64,000 bases of DNA, taken from the NCBI RefSeq assembly GCF_014651695.1, contig NZ_BMXJ01000007.1, positions 202,509-266,508 of the forward strand, read 5' to 3'. Below, in pieces: positions 19,192 to 28,711 of the stretch; position 1 is the stretch's first letter; each line of letters starts with the position of its first letter. The position numbers and the translations under genes were made by a program. The notes beneath the pieces were generated by a model. The model saw only the letters and a program-made list of their open reading frames with translations. It made no database searches and had not been told where the DNA came from. The stretch is from Nocardiopsis terrae. GTDB taxonomy: Bacteria; Actinomycetota; Actinomycetes; Streptosporangiales; Streptosporangiaceae.

Positions 19192-20112
19192 ATGCCTTCG
19201 CTCGAACACGAGTTCCCCCTCGACCTGATCCGCAACGATCCGGGTTCCGCGGTCGAACTCCTCAAGGAGATCACCGGTAAGCCGTTGCCGGAGTACACCC
19301 GCGTGCGCTGCGACGCGGCCGAGGCCACCAGTACGGCCCTCAACTGCCTGACCTCGGACTCGGTCGTGGTCTGCGAACGTCCGTCCCACCCCTGGGAGAA
19401 GGGGGAGGATCCGGTTCCGGTCCTGGGGATCATCGTCGAGCCCCAGAACGGCAGGGACGACCACAGGTTCCTCAGTTGGCCCGCTTACGTGGCCAACACC
19501 CGCCTCCGCCTGAAGTGCCCGGTGGTTCTCCTGGTGCTCACCCCCACCTCGGGGCTGGCCGGCTACTTCTCCGGGGTGATCGACTTGGGTTGCGGGGAGG
19601 TTCGTCCACTGGTGCTGGCGCTGGACACCCTCACGCCCGTCACGGACCCGGAGGCGGCCGCCTCCCGGCCGATACTGACCATTCTTGCTCTCGCCAACAA
19701 CCCGACCGAGGACGAGGCGGCGTTGGATGCGCTGCTCATGGCCCTGAAAAGCCTCGATGGCTCGTCCTCCTCGCTGTACTCTGACTATGTGATCGCGGCT
19801 CTGTCGGCCACGGCCCGCGGATCTTTGGAGAAGCTGATGAAGCTGAAGGACTACGAGTTCAGGACCGAGATGATCGGACGCCCCTTCCGGGAGGGTGAGG
19901 CCAAGGGCCGTGAGGAGGGGCGTGTCGAGGGGCGCGTCGAGGGGCGTGTCGAGGCGCTTCTCGGGTTCCTGGAGGCCAGGGGGATCGACGTACCCGAGGC
20001 GGCTCGGGAACGGATCACCGGTACGACCGACATCGCCGTGTTGGACGCCTGGTTGCGCAGGTCCGTCGACGTCGAGCGGGTCGGGGAACTCTTCGAGGAC
20101 CAGCCGGCATGA
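19192..20112 (+). CDS. Rpn/PD-(D/E)XK-like nuclease-family protein
   Basis: A 306-residue cytosolic protein of a family common in Streptomyces and related to Rpn recombination-promoting nucleases and PD-(D/E)XK transposase-like proteins. The core shows a hydrophobic strand with VEPQ (family usually E-x-Q), then WPAYVANTRLRLKCP, which fits the restriction-fold active site. The C-terminal third holds an in-frame Gly-Arg-Val-Glu repeat encoded by three 12-bp units, then a helical end. ATG 19192 has no ribosome site; a TAACTT -10-like hexamer ends 6 bases upstream (19180-19185), suggesting a leaderless mRNA. Nuclease activity is inferred from fold resemblance only. Confidence 0.7.
   Translation: MPSLEHEFPLDLIRNDPGSAVELLKEITGKPLPEYTRVRCDAAEATSTALNCLTSDSVVVCERPSHPWEKGEDPVPVLGIIVEPQNGRDDHRFLSWPAYVANTRLRLKCPVVLLVLTPTSGLAGYFSGVIDLGCGEVRPLVLALDTLTPVTDPEAAASRPILTILALANNPTEDEAALDALLMALKSLDGSSSSLYSDYVIAALSATARGSLEKLMKLKDYEFRTEMIGRPFREGEAKGREEGRVEGRVEGRVEALLGFLEARGIDVPEAARERITGTTDIAVLDAWLRRSVDVERVGELFEDQPA
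19915..19950 (+). repeat. Three 12-bp in-frame tandem repeats
   Basis: GAGGGGCGYGTC is repeated three times inside the Rpn-like gene and encodes Glu-Gly-Arg-Val units. Gain or loss of a unit would keep the frame. Confidence 0.85.
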
Positions 20113-20226
20113 GTTGTTAAGTCCTGCTTACGAATGAAACGTCAGACCCCTGTCACGTGTTCTGCGTTACACGAGGCGGGGGTTCTGTTGCTGTATGTGC
20201 AGGTCAGGACGGTCTTCTTTGAGGAG

Positions 20227-20266
20227 GTCTCACCGCATGCTGACATTTTGGTCTCACCTGGTGAGA
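20227..20266. promoter_or_regulatory. Candidate operator upstream of ilvB (palindrome and half site)
   Basis: TCTCACCTGGTGAGA at 20252-20266 is a perfect inverted repeat about its central T. A half copy, GTCTCACC, lies at 20227-20234. The same 15-bp pattern occurs upstream of leuB and cimA and at 33841. Its centre is 61 bases before the leader-peptide start. Confidence 0.6.
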
Positions 20267-20282
20267 CATTATTAAGTTCTGG

Positions 20283-20312
20283 TTGACGGGCCACCGCTCC
20301 GTCGGCCAATGT
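20283..20312 (+). promoter_or_regulatory. Putative ilvB promoter
   Basis: TTGACG (20283-20288) and CAATGT (20307-20312) are 18 bases apart. Transcription would start at or within a few bases of the leader-peptide GTG, making the leader transcript leaderless. Confidence 0.45.
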
Positions 20313-20319
20313 TGTCAGC

Positions 20320-20370
20320 GTGCAGAGCAACTCCCTGATTCTCGTACTTGGTCGGCGCGCAGCCCACTGA
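20320..20370 (+). CDS. ilvB leader peptide
   Basis: A 16-residue [19 protein letters not shown], starting at GTG 20320. It carries the codon run Leu-Ile-Leu-Val-Leu, which reports the charging of the three branched-chain tRNAs. It closely resembles leader peptides known in front of ilvB in other actinobacteria. Its last codons form the left arm of a 10-bp stem, followed by a terminator, so ribosome stalling at the Leu/Ile/Val codons should favour readthrough into ilvBNC. No separate protein function is expected. Confidence 0.82.
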   Translation: MQSNSLILVLGRRAAH

Positions 20371-20425
20371 GTTTCTTCTGCTGCGCGCCACCCCTCAACC
20401 GCCACCGGGCGGTGGGGGTTTTTTT
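20354..20425 (+). promoter_or_regulatory. ilvBNC transcription attenuator
   Basis: A perfect 10-bp stem pairs 20354-20363 (inside the leader peptide) with 20380-20389. Next comes a GC hairpin (about 20391-20418) and seven T residues, an intrinsic terminator. The order leader peptide, stem, terminator is the classical amino-acid attenuator layout. I did not find a clear antiterminator by eye. Confidence 0.8.
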
Positions 20426-20507
20426 ATTGCCGCACCAAGGCCGAGAACCGGAACCACCATCCCCAGAGCTGCTGTACCGCTCTGGACCCTCGCTGAAGGA
20501 TCTTGAG

Positions 20508-22268
20508 ATGACCGAGCAGATGACCGGCGCCCAATCGCTGATCAGGTCCCTGGAGCACGTCGGCGTTGACACTGTCTTCGGGATTCCCGGCGGCGCCATC
20601 CTCCCCGCCTACGACCCCCTCTACGACTCGGCCAAGGTGCGCCACATCCTCATGCGCCACGAGCAGGGGGCCGGGCACGCTGCCGAGGGCTACGCCTACG
20701 CCACCGGCCGACCCGGCGTGTGCATGGCCACCAGCGGCCCCGGAGCCACCAACCTCGTCACGCCCCTGGCCGACGCCCACATGGACTCGGTTCCGATGGT
20801 CGCCATCACCGGTCAGGTCGCCTCCCCGATGATCGGCACCGACGCCTTCCAGGAAGCCGACATCTGCGGCATCACCATGCCGATCACCAAGCACAACTTC
20901 CTGGTCAAGGACGTCCGGGACATCCCCCGCACCATCGCTGAGGCCTTCCACATCGCCTCCAGCGGCCGCCCCGGCCCGGTGCTCGTCGACATCTCCAAGG
21001 ACGCCCTCCAGAACGTCACCGACTTCGTCTGGCCCGAGCGCCTGGAACTGCCCGGCTACCGCCCGGTCACCAAGCCCCACGGCAAGCAGGTCCGTGAGGC
21101 CGCCCGGATGATCGCCGAAGCCAAGCGTCCGGTCCTCTACGTCGGCGGCGGCGTCCTGCGCGCCGGGGCCGCAGCCGAGCTGCGCGTCCTCGCCGAACTC
21201 ACCGGTGTCCCCGTCGTCACCACGCTGATGGCCCGCGGCGTCTTCCCGGACAGCCACCCGCAGTACGTGGGCATGCCCGGCATGCACGGCGACGTCGCCG
21301 CGGTCGGCTCGCTCCAGCAGGCCGACCTGATCGTCGCCCTCGGAGCCCGCTTCGACGACCGCGTCACCGGCCGGCTGGACAGCTTCGCCCCCGACGCCAA
21401 GATCGTCCACGCCGACATCGACCCGGCCGAGATCTCCAAGAACCGCCACGCGGACGTGCCCATCGTCGGCGACTGCCGCGAGGTCCTCGCCGACCTGGTC
21501 GTGGCCGTCCGCTCCGACCAGGAGAAGGGTCGCCAGGGCGACTACGAGGCCTGGTGGCACCGGCTCAAGCAGCTCCGCACCACCTACCCCAAGGGCTTCG
21601 AGACCCCCGACGACGGCAGCCTGTCCCCGCAGGCGGTCATCCAGCGCCTGGGCCAGGTCGTCGGCCCCGAGGCCACCTACGTCGCGGGCGTCGGCCAGCA
21701 CCAGATGTGGGCCGCGCAGTTCATCGACTACGAGCGCCCCGGCTCCTTCGTCAACTCCGGCGGCCTCGGCACCATGGGCTTCTCCGTCCCGGCAGCCCTG
21801 GGCGCCAAGGTCGGCGACCCCGACCGCACGGTCTGGTCCGTGGACGGCGACGGCTGCTTCCAGATGACCAACCAGGAGCTCGCCACCTGCGCGATCGAGG
21901 GCATCCCGATCAAGGTCGCGGTGGTCAACAACGGCAACCTGGGCATGGTCCGCCAGTGGCAGACCCTGTTCTACGAGGGCCGCTACTCCAACACGGACCT
22001 GCAGACCTCGCCCAGGGACGAGAAGGTCCGCATCCCCGACTTCGTCCGGCTCGCCGAGGCGTACGGCTGTGTCGGCCTGCGGTGCGAGCGCCCCGAGGAC
22101 ATCGACGCGACCATCGAGAAGGCCATGGCGATCAACGACGCCCCGGTCGTCGTCGACTTCACCGTGAACCACGACGCCATGGTCTGGCCCATGGTCGGCC
22201 CCGGCGTCAGCAACGACAAGATCCAGTACGCGCGCGACATGGCGCCGAACTGGGAACACCAGGACTAG
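20508..22268 (+). CDS. ilvB: Acetolactate synthase large subunit
   Basis: IlvB (586 residues) is the thiamine-diphosphate-dependent catalytic subunit that makes acetolactate or acetohydroxybutyrate, the first common step of Val/Leu/Ile synthesis. It shows [12 protein letters not shown], the catalytic glutamate in [14 protein letters not shown], and the ThDP/Mg motif [12 protein letters not shown]. The frame is open back to 20283, but ATG 20508 is correct, because GAAGGA lies 7 bases upstream and the protein aligns with the family from [11 protein letters not shown]. It heads the ilvB-ilvN-ilvC operon, 17 bases before ilvN. Expression is likely under attenuation and a palindromic operator in the 240 bases upstream. 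Confidence 0.97.
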   Translation: MTEQMTGAQSLIRSLEHVGVDTVFGIPGGAILPAYDPLYDSAKVRHILMRHEQGAGHAAEGYAYATGRPGVCMATSGPGATNLVTPLADAHMDSVPMVAITGQVASPMIGTDAFQEADICGITMPITKHNFLVKDVRDIPRTIAEAFHIASSGRPGPVLVDISKDALQNVTDFVWPERLELPGYRPVTKPHGKQVREAARMIAEAKRPVLYVGGGVLRAGAAAELRVLAELTGVPVVTTLMARGVFPDSHPQYVGMPGMHGDVAAVGSLQQADLIVALGARFDDRVTGRLDSFAPDAKIVHADIDPAEISKNRHADVPIVGDCREVLADLVVAVRSDQEKGRQGDYEAWWHRLKQLRTTYPKGFETPDDGSLSPQAVIQRLGQVVGPEATYVAGVGQHQMWAAQFIDYERPGSFVNSGGLGTMGFSVPAALGAKVGDPDRTVWSVDGDGCFQMTNQELATCAIEGIPIKVAVVNNGNLGMVRQWQTLFYEGRYSNTDLQTSPRDEKVRIPDFVRLAEAYGCVGLRCERPEDIDATIEKAMAINDAPVVVDFTVNHDAMVWPMVGPGVSNDKIQYARDMAPNWEHQD

Positions 22269-22285
22269 GAGAAGGCCGAACCACC

Positions 22286-22810
22286 ATGAGCCGTCACACG
22301 CTTTCCGTTCTGGTCGAGGACACCCCGGGCATCCTCGCCCGAGCCTCAGCCCTCTTCTCCCGTCGTGGGTTCAACATCGACTCGCTCAGTGTCAGCACCA
22401 CTGAGTACACCGGACTGTCCCGGATGACGATCGTGGTCAACTGCGACCTCCACCCCTTGGAGCAGGTGACCAAACAGCTCAACAAGCTGGTCAACGTCGT
22501 CAAGATCGTGGAGATGGACACCACCGCGTCGGTGCAGCGAGAGCTGCTCCTGGTCAAGGTCAAAGCCGACGCGTCGAGCCGCACCCATGTGCTTCAGACG
22601 GCCGAGCTCTTCCGCGCACACGTCGTGGACGTCAGCCCGGACGTCGTCGTCATCGAGGCCACCGGCGACCCCGAGAAGCTCGATGCCCTGGTCAAGAACC
22701 TGGAACCCTTCGGTATCCGGGAACTGGTGAAGTCAGGGCTGGTCGCCCTGGGACGGGGACCCCGTTCGATCACCGACCGCTCCCTTCGGGCGGTCGACCG
22801 CAGCGCCTGA
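22286..22810 (+). CDS. ilvN: Acetolactate synthase small (regulatory) subunit
   Basis: IlvN (174 residues) is the regulatory subunit that activates IlvB and gives valine feedback inhibition. The N-terminal ACT domain is clear (HTLSVLVEDTPGILARAS, then GFNIDSLSV), and the C-terminal ACT-like domain follows. ATG 22286 lies 17 bases after ilvB, with GGAGAAGG upstream. The protein has the usual full length and leads after 113 bases to ilvC. Confidence 0.96.
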   Translation: MSRHTLSVLVEDTPGILARASALFSRRGFNIDSLSVSTTEYTGLSRMTIVVNCDLHPLEQVTKQLNKLVNVVKIVEMDTTASVQRELLLVKVKADASSRTHVLQTAELFRAHVVDVSPDVVVIEATGDPEKLDALVKNLEPFGIRELVKSGLVALGRGPRSITDRSLRAVDRSA

Positions 22811-22923
22811 GGTGTCACCCGAAGATGACACCGAGCTGAGCTCGAACTGAAAGGCTGTCCGGACACGGCCGGACGGCCGGCCCCCCGCCCCCAAAGAACG
22901 TGAGAAACAAGGAGCAACCCCAA

Positions 22924-23919
<996 letters not shown>

Positions 23920-24480
23920 TTCTTTGGGCCTCCGCTGTGTTTGCCTGGGGCCTCCGCTTCGCTTCGGCCCGTGTTCCTGCTTGCTTTGGTCCTCCGCTGG
24001 CGCTTCGGACCGTGTTCGGGCGCCTGAGGGGAGGTGTTCTTCATCCTCGTCTGCGCCTGGCTCGTTCCTCGCTGGCGGCTTGACTCGTCTTGCAGAACAC
24101 TCCCGCGCCCGAACGAGGGAACACCCCCTGGGGTGAAGGCGGGCGGGGAGGTACACCTGCTGTGGCTGAGAGGGCAGGAATGCTCTCTTCGGCCGAGGGG
24201 GCGGGAACACCCTCTTCGGCTGAGGTGAGCGGGGGCACTCCCCCTGTGGGCTGAGGTGACAGGAACACCCCCACCGGCCGAGGCCGGTGGGAGAATCGTC
24301 GGGGCGGGGCGTGTGCCCCGTCCCGACGGCGTTCGCGCGGAGGATGACCCTGGCGGCTACGCCCAATCCGCCCGACAGGCTTCCCTACCCCGCTAGTAGA
24401 CTTTTGACCGGCCGTCAGACCCGGTTCGGGCAGCGCCTCCACCTGCGCGAACGGGTCACACCACCCGTAAAGGAACCTTT
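23920..24480. other. Repeat-rich gene-free region between ilvC and serA
   Basis: No gene is supported. Near 23930-24020 are two imperfect hairpin-like copies of a CCTCCGCT...CTTCGG..CCGTGTTC unit. At 24113-24286 there is a degenerate tandem repeat. The serA promoter must lie in the last 150 bases, but no clear -35/-10 pair is visible. Confidence 0.6.
24113..24286. repeat. Degenerate ~29-bp tandem repeat
   Basis: About six imperfect units share a core like GGGAACACCCYCTTCGG followed by CTGAGG. Cores start near 24117, 24149, 24177, 24203, 24231 and 24260. Units are too diverged and too close for a CRISPR array. Confidence 0.6.
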
Positions 24481-26070
24481 GTGACCAAACCCGTCGTACT
24501 CGTCGCGGAAAAGCTCTCTCCCGCCGGAATCGCGCTCCTCGAAGACGACTTCGAGGTCCGCCATGTGGACGGCGCCGACCGGTCCCAGCTGCTTCCGGCC
24601 CTGGCTGACGTCGACGCCCTGATCGTCCGCAGCGCCACCCAGGTCGACGCGGAGGCGGTCGCCGCGGCCAACCGCCTCCAGGTCGTCGCCCGTGCCGGTG
24701 TGGGCCTGGACAACGTGGACGTCGACGCCGCCACCAAGGCCGGCGTCCTGGTCGTCAACGCCCCGACCTCCAACATCATCAGCGCCGCCGAGCAGGCCAT
24801 CAACCTCCTCCTCGCCAGCGCGCGCAACACCGCCCCCGCGCACAACGCCCTCATCAACGGTGAGTGGAAGCGGTCCAAGTACACGGGTGTGGAGCTCTAC
24901 GAGAAGGTCGTCGGTGTCGTCGGCCTCGGCCGGATCGGCGCCCTGGTCGCCCAGCGCCTGCTGGCCTTCGGTACCAGGGTCATCGCCTACGACCCGTTCG
25001 TGCAGCCCGCCCGCGCCGCGCAGATCGGCGTCGAGATGGTGACGCTGGACGAGCTGCTGGAGCGCAGCGACTTCATCACCATCCACCTGCCCAAGAACAA
25101 GGACACCCTGGGCCTGATCGGTGACGAGGCGCTGAGCAAGGTCAAGCCCTCGGTTCGGGTCATCAACGCCGCACGCGGCGGCATCCTCGACGAGGACGCG
25201 CTGTACCGGGCGCTCAAGGACGGCCGGGTGGCCGGTGCGGGCATCGACGTGTTCGCCAAGGAGCCCACCACGGACAGCCCGCTGTTCGAGTTCGAGAACG
25301 TCGTCGTGGCCCCGCACCTGGGTGCGAGCACCACCGAGGCGCAGGAGAAGGCGGGCACGCAGGTGGCTCGGTCGGTGAAGCTGGCCCTGTCGGGCGAGTT
25401 CGTTCCGGACGCGGTGAACGTGCAGGGCACCGGTGTCGCGGAGGAGATCAAGCCGGGGCTGCCGCTGACCGAGAAGCTCGGCCGGGTGTTCACCTCGCTC
25501 GCCGGCGCGCTCGCCGCCCGGATCGACGTCGAGGTGCGCGGCGAGATCGCCCAGCACGACGTCAAGGTCCTGGAGCTGGCCGCGCTCAAGGGTGTGTTCA
25601 CCGATGTGGTCGAGGACACGGTGACCTTCGTGAACGCTCCGCTGCTCGCCAAGGAGCGCGGTGTCGAGGTCAACCTGGTCACCAGTGACGACAGCAGCGA
25701 CTGGCGCAACCTGATCTCCGTGCGCGGTGTCCTGGCCGACGGCACCCGCGTGTCCGTGTCGGGCACGCTGACCGGTCCCCGCCAGTCCGAGAAGCTGGTG
25801 GAGATCAACAACTACACGATGGAGATCGGCCTCGCCGAGCACATGGTCTTCCTCTCCTACGAGGACCGTCCGGGCATCGTCGGCAAGGTCGGTGCGCTGC
25901 TCGGCGACGCCGAGGTCAACATCGCCGGAATGCAGGTCATCCGGGACCAGGAGGGCGGTAAGGCGCTGATCGCCCTGACCGTCGACTCCGCGGTGCCGGA
26001 CGAGATCCTCGGCTCGATCTCCGCCGAGATCGACGCGGAGATCGCCCGTCAGATCGACCTGGAGGACTAG
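24481..26070 (+). CDS. serA: D-3-phosphoglycerate dehydrogenase
   Basis: SerA (529 residues) oxidises 3-phosphoglycerate to phosphohydroxypyruvate, the first step of serine synthesis. The NAD-binding motif is in VGLGRIGALVAQRL, the arginine/glutamate catalytic region in ARGGILDEDAL and the following GIDVF, and the catalytic histidine in APHLGAST. The C-terminal half contains the extra allosteric substrate-binding domain of actinobacterial SerA, then an ACT domain (YEDRPGIVGKVGALLG) for serine feedback. GTG 24481 is preceded by AAAGGA 6 bases upstream. It follows ilvC in the same direction, but 560 bases away, so it is probably transcribed separately. Confidence 0.97.
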   Translation: MTKPVVLVAEKLSPAGIALLEDDFEVRHVDGADRSQLLPALADVDALIVRSATQVDAEAVAAANRLQVVARAGVGLDNVDVDAATKAGVLVVNAPTSNIISAAEQAINLLLASARNTAPAHNALINGEWKRSKYTGVELYEKVVGVVGLGRIGALVAQRLLAFGTRVIAYDPFVQPARAAQIGVEMVTLDELLERSDFITIHLPKNKDTLGLIGDEALSKVKPSVRVINAARGGILDEDALYRALKDGRVAGAGIDVFAKEPTTDSPLFEFENVVVAPHLGASTTEAQEKAGTQVARSVKLALSGEFVPDAVNVQGTGVAEEIKPGLPLTEKLGRVFTSLAGALAARIDVEVRGEIAQHDVKVLELAALKGVFTDVVEDTVTFVNAPLLAKERGVEVNLVTSDDSSDWRNLISVRGVLADGTRVSVSGTLTGPRQSEKLVEINNYTMEIGLAEHMVFLSYEDRPGIVGKVGALLGDAEVNIAGMQVIRDQEGGKALIALTVDSAVPDEILGSISAEIDAEIARQIDLED

Positions 26071-26453
26071 GAGCCCCTCCGGGGGCAGGGCCCCGTGACC
26101 CACGCGGCACCAGCCGGTGGGGCGCGGGGCCTCAGTGTGTTCGGTGTGCCTCCTCCGGGCGGCCCGTGACGTCGTCGGCGGACTTCGCGGTGCTCGGGGG
26201 TCACGGAATTTTCAGATCCTTCGGCAAAAGGCCTGTTTTTCCCGATTCTTCGCACTTCGGGAAGGGTCGACTTTCGCTTTTGTCATATTGAATGCGATGC
26301 GTTTTTCCGGGTCCGATCCTTTCCCTCTTGTCGCACTGGCCTGGTTGGAGCCGGTCAGATATTGGTAAACAACGACGTCTGCACCGTGTCCTGTGAGCGT
26401 GTTCCTGATTTCGGTGGAACGCTGTTCCCACATCGACATGGATGAGGTTTGCA
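26071..26453. other. Intergenic region with AT-rich segment before the glycosyltransferase cluster
   Basis: No gene is supported. The first 65 bases hold GC-rich inverted repeats (7-bp arms 26089-26095 and 26125-26131), possibly the serA terminator. Bases 26200-26370 are clearly AT-richer than the surrounding chromosome and probably contain the promoter of the downstream cluster. Confidence 0.5.
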
Positions 26454-26861
26454 ATGCGATTCCTGCGGCGGCGTAACGTCCTTTTGTCCACCGTTCCCGT
26501 GATCGCTGTGTCCGGGGCGCTCGGCCTGCTGCTGGCCTACCGCCTGATCGACGTGTGGTCGGCGGCGCAACTCCTGCTACTGACCGTGCTCTGCGGGCTG
26601 GTGCTGCTCCTGGCCGTCCAGATCCGGCGTACCAGCGTCCAGATGCGGCAGCTGCGCCGCGGTTTCGACCGGCAGCTGCGTGAGGTCGCCGAGATCGCGG
26701 GCGAGAACCGGGCCGAGCTCTTCGGCCGGGCCGACGACCTGGCCGATCGGCTGGACGCGGTGGCCGAGTCGGTGTCCGAGCTGCGCACGGACCCCGGGGG
26801 AAGGGTGTCGGACGTCCAGGTGATGGAAAGCGCTTCGGTCCCCGCACGGGCGGCCTCGTGA
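26454..26861 (+). CDS. Small membrane-anchored coiled-coil protein
   Basis: A 135-residue protein with an Arg-rich start, two hydrophobic helices (about residues 8-28 and 35-56) and a cytoplasmic helical tail rich in Arg, Glu and Ala, likely a coiled coil. I do not recognise the family. ATG 26454 is preferred, with GAGG 6 bases upstream; ATG 26442 in frame is an alternative. Its stop overlaps the GTG start of the first glycosyltransferase (GTGA), so it belongs to the same operon and may anchor or organise the cluster's enzymes. That role is inference. Confidence 0.6.
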   Translation: MRFLRRRNVLLSTVPVIAVSGALGLLLAYRLIDVWSAAQLLLLTVLCGLVLLLAVQIRRTSVQMRQLRRGFDRQLREVAEIAGENRAELFGRADDLADRLDAVAESVSELRTDPGGRVSDVQVMESASVPARAAS

Positions 26862-28711
26862 CGGACGGGGCCCTGGCCGAGGCCCTCCGGGCCCGCGGGC
26901 CGGGGAGCCTCCTGCTCTGCCACATCGGAGCGGGTACGGCTCCGGATCCCGCCCGCCGGGAGCCGCGGACCGAGGTCGTCGATCTGCGGAGCGCGGCCGG
27001 GCGTACCTTCGAGGGCCCCGTCACAGGTGTCGCCGTCCTCGCGGCGACCACGGCGGACCTGCGGGCGGCTGTCTCCCTGAGCGGCGGGCTGCCGCCGGTG
27101 GCCGACGTCAGGGTGGTGGTCGCGGCCTCGGCCCCGCACAGCGGACCGCCCTTCCCGGTGGTCCCCGGGCTGGGGCAGTGGGAGGGCCTGCTCGACTTCC
27201 AGGTGAGCCGGTTGCCGGACCGAGGGTGGTCGTGCGCCTTCGCCTTCACCGATCCGGTGGCGGTGCAGGTGGTCCTCCGGGCGGTGGCCCAGGGGATGGT
27301 GGGCGGCCGACGGGACCAGGCGGCGCCACGGCGGGAGGTCCCGGACGTTCCCGTGGCCGCCGGCCCCACCTGGGAGGGGATGGGTAGCCCCGGCGCGTTG
27401 GCCGGGTGCGGCACGCTGCTGGACCTGTCGGTGGACGATGTTCCGGCGGTGGATGAGCGGGTGGTGAATCCGATGGGGTTCAGGCGGGGGTCCGGGGCCA
27501 AGGTGGGGCGGTTGGTTTCGCGTGGTGGCCGGTGGGTGTTGGTTGTGGGTGGCGGGGTGCGTTGGCGGGTGCCGGATGACGGTGCTGTGACTGATGTGGA
27601 TGTGGCTGCGCTGCGTGATTTGCGTGCGGTGCGGGTGGAGTGGGGTCGGCACAGTGGGCCGGTGGCGGCGGTGCGGGCGGTGGCCGGACTCGCCGCGGCA
27701 GGGATCCCCCTGGTGAGCGGTCCGGTACCCGGATGGGCCCGGTGCCTGGGCGGGGAACTGTCGGACCTCGTCGCCTCCGCCGAGGAACGGCGGATGGCTG
27801 ACCCGCAGCTGCGGGAGGAGCACAGCATCCGGTTGCGGCGGGCGGCGCTGCGGTTGCACGGGCGGCACGCGCGGGCCCGTTGTCTCGCGGCCCGGCAGGG
27901 CACACCGGTGCCCCCGGAGCCTTCGGTGTCGGTGGTGTTGTGTACTCGGCGGCCGGAGATGGTGGGGTTCGCGTTGCGGCAGGTGGCGCGGCAGCGGGGT
28001 GTGGACGTGGAGTTGGTGCTGGCGTTGCACGGCTTCGGGTTGGACGCTCCGGGGGTGGCGGAGGCGGTTGCGGACTTCCGGCGGAGCGGACGCTCCCTCC
28101 TGGTGTGGGAGCCGGGGGAGGGTCTGGTCCTCGGTTCGGTGCTCAACGGTGCGATCGCGCGGGCGGGTGGTTCGTTGGTGGCGAAGATGGACGACGACGA
28201 CTGGTACGGGCCCGACCACCTGTCGGATCTGGTGCTGGCCCGCCGCTACTCCGGCGCCGACCTGGCCGGGACCATTGCCTCCTTCGTCTACCTGGAACCC
28301 CTCGACCGGACCGTGCGCCTGACCGGGACCACCGATGCCCTGTGGCACAAGTCCGCCGGGGGCACGCTGCTGATGGACCGCCGGACACTGGAGGAGGTGG
28401 GCGGCTTCCAACCCGTACCCACGTCCGAGGACACCCTCCTGCTGGCAGCGGTCCAGCGCATGGGCGGCCGTATCCACCGCGGACACGGCTGCAACTACGT
28501 GCTCCGGCGCAAGGCGGCCGGGCACACCTGGGGCGTCGACGCGGGCTACTTCCTACGGCTGTGCGAGCAGCGGCAGCTCCCCGGGTGGCGGCCCAGCGCA
28601 CTGCTGGAACCCGCATCCGAGGACCTGCCACCGACCGCGCTGGCCGGTACCTGGACTGATCTGGCCGGACCCGGCGAAGGGCGGATCCGCACGGTGGGGG
28701 CGGCGCGGTGA
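26858..28711 (+). CDS. Glycosyltransferase family 2-like protein A1
   Basis: A 617-residue protein with an N-terminal alpha/beta part of unknown function (about residues 1-190), a middle segment with VDERVVNPMGFRRGSGAK, and a C-terminal GT-A glycosyltransferase domain from about residue 350 (PSVSVVLCTRRPEMV, the nucleotide/metal motif KMDDDDWYGPDH, and a SEDT acidic site). It starts at GTG 26858, overlapping the previous stop, and its own stop overlaps the next start. It is a paralogue of the next gene, and three DNA blocks (27425-27712, 27916-28068, 28101-28269) are identical or nearly so to that gene. The target is probably a cell-surface glycan, but neither donor nor acceptor can be read from the sequence. 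Confidence 0.78.
   Translation: MTDGALAEALRARGPGSLLLCHIGAGTAPDPARREPRTEVVDLRSAAGRTFEGPVTGVAVLAATTADLRAAVSLSGGLPPVADVRVVVAASAPHSGPPFPVVPGLGQWEGLLDFQVSRLPDRGWSCAFAFTDPVAVQVVLRAVAQGMVGGRRDQAAPRREVPDVPVAAGPTWEGMGSPGALAGCGTLLDLSVDDVPAVDERVVNPMGFRRGSGAKVGRLVSRGGRWVLVVGGGVRWRVPDDGAVTDVDVAALRDLRAVRVEWGRHSGPVAAVRAVAGLAAAGIPLVSGPVPGWARCLGGELSDLVASAEERRMADPQLREEHSIRLRRAALRLHGRHARARCLAARQGTPVPPEPSVSVVLCTRRPEMVGFALRQVARQRGVDVELVLALHGFGLDAPGVAEAVADFRRSGRSLLVWEPGEGLVLGSVLNGAIARAGGSLVAKMDDDDWYGPDHLSDLVLARRYSGADLAGTIASFVYLEPLDRTVRLTGTTDALWHKSAGGTLLMDRRTLEEVGGFQPVPTSEDTLLLAAVQRMGGRIHRGHGCNYVLRRKAAGHTWGVDAGYFLRLCEQRQLPGWRPSALLEPASEDLPPTALAGTWTDLAGPGEGRIRTVGAAR
27425..28269. repeat. Mosaic repeat blocks in glycosyltransferase A1
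   Basis: Three blocks match gene A2: 27425-27712 with 29290-29577 (288 bp, no difference seen), 27916-28068 with 29769-29921 (153 bp), and 28101-28269 with 29954-30122 (169 bp, one difference). DNA between the blocks is diverged. Confidence 0.88.

Noticed and set aside
20142..20370. T-box riboswitch upstream of ilvB
   Set aside because: No T-box sequence or specifier-loop structure is visible, and a leader peptide with an attenuator explains the region.
20283..20507. N-terminal extension of ilvB to base 20283
   Set aside because: The extension runs through the leader peptide and terminator, lacks a ribosome site, and adds residues not seen in the IlvB family.
24113..24286. CRISPR array
   Set aside because: The units are diverged, have no constant repeat with unique spacers, and no cas genes are nearby.
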